From assembly GCF_900156315.1 (NCBI RefSeq), contig NZ_FTNI01000025.1, positions 1 through 64,000 on the forward strand: DNA of 64,000 nt. Direction: 5' to 3'. Positions 59,202 to 64,000 of this stretch are shown piece by piece (position 1 is the first letter of the stretch; every line of letters begins with the position of its first letter). The notes beneath the pieces were generated by a model. It was not told the origin of the DNA. It did no database searches and saw nothing but the letters and a program-made list of their open reading frames with translations. Source of the stretch: Microbispora rosea. Lineage in GTDB: Bacteria > Actinomycetota > Actinomycetes > Streptosporangiales > Streptosporangiaceae. The translations under genes were made by a program, and so were the position numbers.

Positions 59202-59328
59202 CACAGCCTCCATCAGAGGGTCTTTCCACGAAATCCGGTAAATCGGACGGCAAGATACTAGCGTTCCGTATAACCCCGGTTTACCTGAGGGGAATCGTCT
59301 CTTCGCCGGACGACTCGGGGAACCGCGA

Positions 59329-59361
59329 AGGGCCCCTCTCCGGTGGACGGAGAAGGGCCCT
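59329..59361 (-). terminator. Terminator after rplI
   Basis: AGGGCCCCTCTCCG (59329-59342) pairs with CGGAGAAGGGCCCT (59348-59361), 13 of 14 positions, around a 5-base loop. It lies 19 bases beyond the rplI stop and ends the rpsF-ssb-rpsR-rplI unit. Confidence 0.8.
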
Positions 59362-59380
59362 CGACGGACTGCGACGGGTG

Positions 59381-59827
59381 TCAGCCCGCGACCACCTCGA
59401 CGTCGAGGGTGGCGGCGACCTCCGGGTGCAGCCGGACGCTCACCTTGTGGGTGCCGACGCTCTTGATCGCGTTGCCGATCTCGATGCGGCGGCGGTCGAG
59501 CTGCGGACCACCGGCGGCCTTGACGGCGTCGGCGATGTCGCCGGTCGTGATCGAGCCGAACAGCCGGCCCGACTCGCCCGCGCGGGTCTTAAGGCGCACC
59601 TTGAGGGCGCCGAGCTGGCCGGCGACCTCCTTGGCGGAGCCCAGGTCACGGATCTCGCGGGCGGCACGCGCCTTCTTCAGCGAGGCGACCTGCGACTCGG
59701 CGCCGCGAGTCCAGCGGATGGCGAAGCCACGAGGAATCAGGTAGTTGCGGCCGTAGCCGTCCTTGACCTCGACGATGTCGCCGGGAGCGCCGAGGCCGGA
59801 GACCTCAGTCGTGAGGATGAGCTTCAT
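59381..59827 (-). CDS. rplI: 50S ribosomal protein L9
   Basis: 148 aa. N-terminal '[39 protein letters not shown]' (split by motif) with the L9 signature, the long connecting helix and the C-terminal '[14 protein letters not shown]'. GAGAC-type Shine-Dalgarno (AAGGAGACTC) lies upstream of ATG 59827. Last gene of the rpsF operon. Confidence 0.97.
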   Translation of the reverse strand: MKLILTTEVSGLGAPGDIVEVKDGYGRNYLIPRGFAIRWTRGAESQVASLKKARAAREIRDLGSAKEVAGQLGALKVRLKTRAGESGRLFGSITTGDIADAVKAAGGPQLDRRRIEIGNAIKSVGTHKVSVRLHPEVAATLDVEVVAG

Positions 59828-59846
59828 TTGTCCTGAGTCTCCTTTC

Positions 59847-60083
59847 TCAGCGCGCGGTGCTCGTGTACGGCAGCAGGGCCATCTCACGGGCGTTCTTGAT
59901 AGCGGTCGCCACGTCGCGCTGGTGCTGGGTGCAGTTGCCCGTCACCCGGCGGGCACGGATCTTGCCGCGGTCGGAGATGAACTTCCGCAGCAGCCCCGTG
60001 TCCTTGTAGTCGACGTAGGAGATCTTGTCATGGCAGAAGAGGCAAACCTTCTTCTTGGGCTTGCGCACTGCCGGCTTCGCCAT
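59847..60083 (-). CDS. rpsR: 30S ribosomal protein S18
   Basis: 78 aa. '[30 protein letters not shown]' and '[11 protein letters not shown]' are S18 signatures. The CxxC plus a later Cys/His set keeps the zinc-binding form, so this is a C+ version, whereas zinc-independent paralogues lack these cysteines. AAAGGAG precedes ATG 60083. Confidence 0.97.
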   Translation of the reverse strand: MAKPAVRKPKKKVCLFCHDKISYVDYKDTGLLRKFISDRGKIRARRVTGNCTQHQRDVATAIKNAREMALLPYTSTAR

Positions 60084-60169
60084 CGTGGTGCTCCTTTCAG
60101 AGCCCCGCATGAAGCGGGAATGGTCGCTCGGTTGTGTTTACGGTGGTGGGACCGGAAGGCCCCGGTGAC

Positions 60170-60715
60170 CTAGAAGGGCGGTTCGTCGCTGAAGTCGCCG
60201 CCGAAGCCGCCACCGCCCTGCGGGCCGCCGCCGAAGCCACCGCCACCGCCGCCGGAGCCGTAGCCCCCCTGCGGAGCGGGTGCCGCGGTCGCCCACGGGT
60301 CGTTGGACGGTCCGCCGCCGAAGCCACCGCCACTGCCGCCGCCCTGGCGCGAGGTCTTGTTGACCTTCGCCGTGGCGTTGCGCAGCGAGGGGCCGACCTC
60401 GTCGACCTCGACCTCGTAGACCGTGCGCTTCTCGCCTTCCTTGGTCTCGTACGACCGTTGGCGCAGCCGTCCCTGAACGATCACCCGCATGCCGCGCTGG
60501 AGGCTCTCGGCGACGTTCTCCGCCGCCTGCCGCCAGACGTTGCAGGTGAGGAACAGGCCCTCGCCGTCTTTCCACTCGTTGGTCTGCCTGTCGAGGAACC
60601 GCGGAGTGGACGCGATGCGGAACCGGGCCACGGCCTGCCCCGTCGGGGTGAAGCGCAGCTCCGGGTCGTCGACAAGATTGCCGACGATCGTGATCTGGGT
60701 GTCGCCTGCTGCCAT
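60170..60715 (-). CDS. ssb: Single-stranded DNA-binding protein
   Basis: 181 aa. OB fold from '[30 protein letters not shown]' through '[32 protein letters not shown]', then a long Gly/Pro-rich linker and the acidic tip 'DEPPF' that binds partner proteins. It covers ssDNA in replication and repair. It sits between rpsF and rpsR as in most actinobacteria. Confidence 0.97.
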   Translation of the reverse strand: MAAGDTQITIVGNLVDDPELRFTPTGQAVARFRIASTPRFLDRQTNEWKDGEGLFLTCNVWRQAAENVAESLQRGMRVIVQGRLRQRSYETKEGEKRTVYEVEVDEVGPSLRNATAKVNKTSRQGGGSGGGFGGGPSNDPWATAAPAPQGGYGSGGGGGGFGGGPQGGGGFGGDFSDEPPF

Positions 60716-60816
60716 CGGTCGCTTTCGCCTTCCTATCCCGTCAGCTGAGCCGTCAAAGGCTCAGAGTACGGCCCGGGCCCGACAAACCGCCGGGCTTCGG
60801 GTTCTGCCAGTGGAGC

Positions 60817-61107
60817 TCAGTGGAGCTCGGGGCGGATGACCTTGGTGCGGAGGATGCCCTCGTTCAGGTTGAGCTGGCGGTCCAGCTCCTTCACGGTGGC
60901 GGGCTCGGCGGTCAGGTCGACCACGGCGTAGATGCCCTCGGACTTCTTGGCGATGTCGTAGGACAGGCGGCGGCGGCCCCAGACGTCGACCTTCTCCACG
61001 GTGCCGCCGTCATTGCGGACGACGGTGAGGAACTGGTCGAGCGACGGCTGCACGGTGCGCTCGTCGAGGGACGGGTCGAGAATGACCATCATCTCGTAGC
61101 GACGCAT
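60817..61107 (-). CDS. rpsF: 30S ribosomal protein S6
   Basis: 96 aa: '[19 protein letters not shown]', '[20 protein letters not shown]' and '[12 protein letters not shown]'. AGAGGAGG lies 11 bases before ATG 61107. The 3' end has a tandem duplication of GAGCTCCACT spanning the stop codon. First gene of the conserved rpsF-ssb-rpsR-rplI unit. Confidence 0.97.
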   Translation of the reverse strand: MRRYEMMVILDPSLDERTVQPSLDQFLTVVRNDGGTVEKVDVWGRRRLSYDIAKKSEGIYAVVDLTAEPATVKELDRQLNLNEGILRTKVIRPELH

Positions 61108-61291
61108 GTGTGATCCAACCTCCTCTGGACTCTTGCGGTCACGACGCCTTGCCGTGACAGGAGGACCCTGCGCTCGGCGCCGGGCGGCAATGCCCCCGGC
61201 CCTTATCAGACGCAGTCGAATAAGGCTACCAGCCACTTGGCCGTACCCGGCCCGGAGAGTGAAACTGGAGGTCGGAGAGGGGGTAGGCGCG

Positions 61292-61624
61292 ATGCGAAAC
61301 GCCATCGGCCGCAAAAGGAGGCACCCCGGTCACCTCACGCTGAACACGGACGGCAGGCCGCACCCGCGGGAGAACGCGATGACGATCGCGACGCTGGTGT
61401 GCGGCCTGGTGGCGTTCGTCACGGGCTTCATCGTGATGGCCCACATGATCGCGTCGTGGGTGGGCGCGATCGGGTTCTGGGGCGGCCTGTACGCCCAGTA
61501 CGCCTCGTCGACCACCAGACAGCGGGCGCTGATCATCGTGGGGATCGTGGGGTCGTTCGTCGGCGCCGCGCTGGGCATCGCGCACGGGGGCTTCTTCCCC
61601 CGCGGCTTCACCCTGCGCGGCTGA
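61292..61624 (+). CDS. Small membrane protein of unknown function
   Basis: 110 aa. A basic N-terminus (RKRRHPGH) is followed by two or three hydrophobic segments, '[21 protein letters not shown]', '[16 protein letters not shown]' and '[19 protein letters not shown]'. A purine-rich stretch (GGAGAGGGGG) precedes ATG 61292. I do not recognise the family. It is divergent from rpsF and convergent with a 58-aa membrane protein. Confidence 0.7.
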   Translation: MRNAIGRKRRHPGHLTLNTDGRPHPRENAMTIATLVCGLVAFVTGFIVMAHMIASWVGAIGFWGGLYAQYASSTTRQRALIIVGIVGSFVGAALGIAHGGFFPRGFTLRG

Positions 61625-61682
61625 AGCCCACGCAACCGAAGCCCACGCAACCGAAGCCCGGGCGACCGAAGCCCGGGCGGTC
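61623..61682. repeat. Four tandem 15-bp repeats between convergent genes
   Basis: Two exact copies of GAAGCCCACGCAACC (61623 and 61638) are followed by two variants, GAAGCCCGGGCGACC (61653) and GAAGCCCGGGCGGTC (61668). The array begins at the stop codon of the upstream membrane-protein gene and ends 14 bases before the stop of the convergent one. Confidence 0.85.
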
Positions 61683-61695
61683 GCGGCGTGGCCGA

Positions 61696-61872
61696 TCAGC
61701 CGCCGATGTGGAGGTCCACGCCGAGCAGCACGAGGAACCACAGGAAGACCGCGATCAGAGCCTGGGCGACCTGCTTGAGGAGGGTGGGGGTGATGTAGTG
61801 GTGGAGCCAGGCCACATAGAGGCCGACGAGGATGTAGATGAGAAGGATGAAGCTGCCTAAGCGATATCTCAT
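61696..61872 (-). CDS. 58-aa two-helix membrane protein
   Basis: 58 aa: two hydrophobic helices (SFILLIYILVGLYVAWL and ALIAVFLWFLVLLGV) joined by 'HHYITPTLLKQVAQ', with a short hairpin topology. AAGGAGAC precedes ATG 61872 by 4-5 bases, so expression is plausible. The family is not recognised. Confidence 0.68.
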   Translation of the reverse strand: MRYRLGSFILLIYILVGLYVAWLHHYITPTLLKQVAQALIAVFLWFLVLLGVDLHIGG

Positions 61873-62053
61873 GCTCGTCTCCTTGACGACGAAGTAGTAT
61901 CGCGCGCGGATTTCGGGGGCGCGTGACCACGCGACTGCCCTGGCTCGCACTTTTGAAACAGCGTGTCCTCTTGAAACGCTCTTGGAGAGCGCCTAGAGTT
62001 CGCCCTCCGCGTCCGGCAGCCCCCTGACAGGCAAGCAAAGGTGGAGGAACGGC

Positions 62054-62845
62054 ATGGACAGCCACGACGGCGCCCGCCCGCGGATCGGAGCCCACGTCGA
62101 CCAGGACGACCCGCTGGCGCACGCGGCGGCCCGCGACGCCGACGTGGTGCAGTTCTTCCTCGGCGACCCCCAGGGGTGGAAGGGGCCCGTGACACCCGCC
62201 ACCGCCGACGCCCTGCGCGCCTCGGACGTGGACGTCTACGTGCACGCGCCGTACGTCATCAACGTGGCCACCGCGAACAACCGCATCCGCATCCCGAGCC
62301 GCAAGCTGCTCGACTCGCATCTCAAGGCGGCGGCGGCCATCGGCGCCAAGGGCCTGATCGTCCACGGCGGGCACGTCAACGCGGGCGACGACCCGCAGAC
62401 CGGCTTCGACAACTGGCGCAAGGTCTTCGAGCGCACCGAGTGCCCGATCCCCGTGCTGATCGAGAACACGGCCGGCGGCGGCAACGCGATGGCGCGCAAG
62501 CTGGAGCGCATCGCCCGGCTGTGGGACGCGGTGACGTCGGGGGCGCCTGACCCCTCGGTCGTCGGCTTCTGCCTGGACACCTGTCACTTCCACGCGGGCG
62601 GCGAGGAACTACTCGGCCTCGTGGAGCGGGTGAAGGCGATCACCAGCCGCATCGACCTCGTCCACTGCAACGACTCACGGGACGCGTTCGACTCCGGGGC
62701 CGACCGCCACGCCAACCTCGGCAGCGGCCAGATCGACCCCGAGCTGATCCTGGAGGTCTGCCGGGCGGCAGGCGCGCCGATCGTGGTGGAGACGCCGTTC
62801 GAGGGCCAGGCCGACGACATCGCGTTCCTGCGAAAGCACCTGTAG
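62054..62845 (+). CDS. nfo: Deoxyribonuclease IV (AP endonuclease family 2)
   Basis: 263 aa TIM barrel. Zinc-site segments: 'VQFFLGDPQGWKG', 'YVHAPYVINVA', 'LIVHGGHVN', 'IENTAGGGNAM', 'GFCLDTCHFHAGG', 'LVHCNDSRDAFDSGADRH' and the late 'VVETPFEG'. It incises DNA 5' to abasic sites in base-excision repair. GGAGG lies 7 bases before ATG 62054. Confidence 0.95.
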   Translation: MDSHDGARPRIGAHVDQDDPLAHAAARDADVVQFFLGDPQGWKGPVTPATADALRASDVDVYVHAPYVINVATANNRIRIPSRKLLDSHLKAAAAIGAKGLIVHGGHVNAGDDPQTGFDNWRKVFERTECPIPVLIENTAGGGNAMARKLERIARLWDAVTSGAPDPSVVGFCLDTCHFHAGGEELLGLVERVKAITSRIDLVHCNDSRDAFDSGADRHANLGSGQIDPELILEVCRAAGAPIVVETPFEGQADDIAFLRKHL

Positions 62846-62888
62846 ACGCTCGTCCACACCCTGTGGATAACTCTGCGGATTGAAACCA

Positions 62889-64000
62889 TCAGGAAGCGGG
62901 TACGACCGCCTGAAGGCCCCGCTCGTCCCTCACCCTCCCGGGCCTGCGCGTGGCACGCCACAGCTGCACGTACGACGTGACGGCCGCGGCGAGGAAGACG
63001 AGGTTGCGCAGGACCAGCACGAGCGTTCCCGGCAGGGCGCCCCGCCAGCTGTAGTCCAGTTCCACCCAGGGGTACATGATGCCCGTCAGCAGGGCGGCGA
63101 CCATGACGAGCAGTGCGGCCGGGCGCTGCGTTGGGCCCGGCCGGTCGCGCCGCACCGACAGGATGACGGCGGCGATGCCGATCACCCACACGAGATACTG
63201 CGGTGACAGCACCCGGCTGGTGGCGACCAGGAAGAGCACGGTGGTGAGGGCCGCGTCGTAGTACGACCGCGGGCTGGGGGCCGCGCGCAGCCACCACAGG
63301 CCGATCAGCGCCAGCGCCAGGGGCGTGGCGACCAGGCTCAGCGTCGTCGCGACGCCCACACCGCCGCCGACGGCCTCCATCGCGCCGTGCCGGTAGGTGG
63401 TGTAGCCGTCCCACCAGCCGAGGGCCCGGGCGAGCGCGAACGGCGTGGCGGCCAGCGACTCGATCTGCAGCCCCCGCTTCTCCTGCGCGGTCAGGAAGTC
63501 CAGCGCGTGCGGCATGAGCAGGGCGGCCACGCCGCACCCCGCGACCGCGACGACGAGCGTGAGCCCCGACGCGGTCAGCAGTTCGCGCCACCGCCGCAGG
63601 CCGGCGAGCAGCGCGACCGGCCAGACCTTCACGAGGAGCCCGACACCGATGAGCGACCCGCGCACCGCCGGGTTGGCCGACGCCGTCAGCGCGAGCACCG
63701 CCACGAGCGTGACCATGAGGTCATAGCGGGAGACGAGCACCGGGCCGAGCAGAGCCGCGCCCACGGTCCACGCCCACGGGCCCGTGCGGCCCCCGCCGCG
63801 CCGCGAGTTCGAGAACCGCCACAACAGGAGCAGGATCACGAGGTCGCACAGCGCCGCCAGCAGGAAGAAGGCGACGTGATAGCCCAGCGGCAGCAGGCGG
63901 GGGGCGAGCAGCGGCACCGCCGCGAACGGCGGATACTGCCACTTCTCGTCACCCGCCGGGAACTCCCCCTCCATCAGGATCTCGGACCAGCGACGATAGA
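62889..64000 (-). CDS. GT87 polyprenyl-phosphate-mannose-dependent mannosyltransferase (truncated at the window edge)
   Basis: The frame is open through 64000 and codes for at least 370 residues; the first visible part is 'YRRWSEILMEGEFPAGDEKWQYPPF', typically the catalytic-loop region after the first helix, so the true start lies outside. About ten membrane helices follow. PimE-type GT87 enzymes add alpha-1,2-mannose to phosphatidylinositol mannosides or related glycolipids. The acceptor is not inferable. An inverted TCCACA-CCC-TGTGGA (62853-62867) lies between it and nfo. Confidence 0.85.
   Translation of the reverse strand, partial: YRRWSEILMEGEFPAGDEKWQYPPFAAVPLLAPRLLPLGYHVAFFLLAALCDLVILLLLWRFSNSRRGGGRTGPWAWTVGAALLGPVLVSRYDLMVTLVAVLALTASANPAVRGSLIGVGLLVKVWPVALLAGLRRWRELLTASGLTLVVAVAGCGVAALLMPHALDFLTAQEKRGLQIESLAATPFALARALGWWDGYTTYRHGAMEAVGGGVGVATTLSLVATPLALALIGLWWLRAAPSPRSYYDAALTTVLFLVATSRVLSPQYLVWVIGIAAVILSVRRDRPGPTQRPAALLVMVAALLTGIMYPWVELDYSWRGALPGTLVLVLRNLVFLAAAVTSYVQLWRATRRPGRVRDERGLQAVVPAS

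Noticed and set aside
1-64000. CRISPR array, prophage or insertion sequence
   Set aside because: I found no regularly spaced direct repeats of CRISPR size, no integrase, transposase or phage structural genes, and no terminal inverted repeats flanking a transposase. The only short tandem arrays are those at 13938 and 61623.

Overview
The window is chromosomal DNA from a high-GC actinomycete. The SARP/NB-ARC/TPR regulator, the many TetR, PadR, HxlR and MmyB-like regulators, an LLM-class (F420-type) oxidoreductase, actinobacterial tadA-associated proteins, and frequent GTG and leaderless starts point to Streptosporangiales (a Nonomuraea/Microbispora/Streptosporangium-type genome). That placement is inferred from gene content only. 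I see no prophage, insertion sequence, CRISPR array or plasmid module. Genes are densely packed and no gene-free stretch exceeds 300 bases; the longest is about 290 bases, upstream of dnaB.

Left part (1-21.9 kb), mostly accessory: a DUF222/HNH-type gene cut by the window edge; a TetR/FAD-monooxygenase pair around a perfect operator; a secreted cysteine-containing protein divergent from a large SARP regulator, with paired direct repeats between them; a methyltransferase; a GNAT-TetR pair divergent from HxlR; SURF1; an amidohydrolase-like protein that appears to lack two active-site residues; and a DUF1684 + family-5 binding protein + DppBCDF-type peptide ABC operon. An LLM oxidoreductase/TetR pair and a secreted M15-type zinc peptidase follow.

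Housekeeping core (21.9-42.5 kb): asd and lysC (with an internal start for the beta subunit), DUF5063, recR, ybaB, dnaX, SRP RNA and tRNA-Ser(GGA); then an SDR/LysR/metallo-beta-lactamase group, a protein O-mannosyltransferase, a zinc metallopeptidase, and a little-described three-gene set (98-aa protein, TPR-AAA ATPase, TPR-membrane protein). tRNA-Ser(CGA), tadA with two tandem tadA-associated proteins, upp, a small membrane/PH-domain cluster, an HTH-TPR regulator and a FadR-type GntR regulator complete it.

Right part (42.6-64 kb): a beta-clamp gene outside the usual dnaA context, a NarL-type two-component system divergent from an ABC exporter, an MmyB-type regulator, a phosphodiesterase, a TetR/SnoaL-like pair with mirrored leaderless promoters, a PadR-linked carotenoid oxygenase operon, and then the oriC-proximal replication/ribosomal block dnaB ... 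rplI-rpsR-ssb-rpsF. That block is interrupted by a MATE exporter and a polar amino-acid ABC transporter. The window ends with endonuclease IV and a truncated GT87 mannosyltransferase.

Two themes recur. First, divergent gene pairs repeatedly share a readable palindromic or repeated operator. Second, at least ten genes have a -10 hexamer 6-8 bases before the start codon and no Shine-Dalgarno, which predicts leaderless mRNAs.
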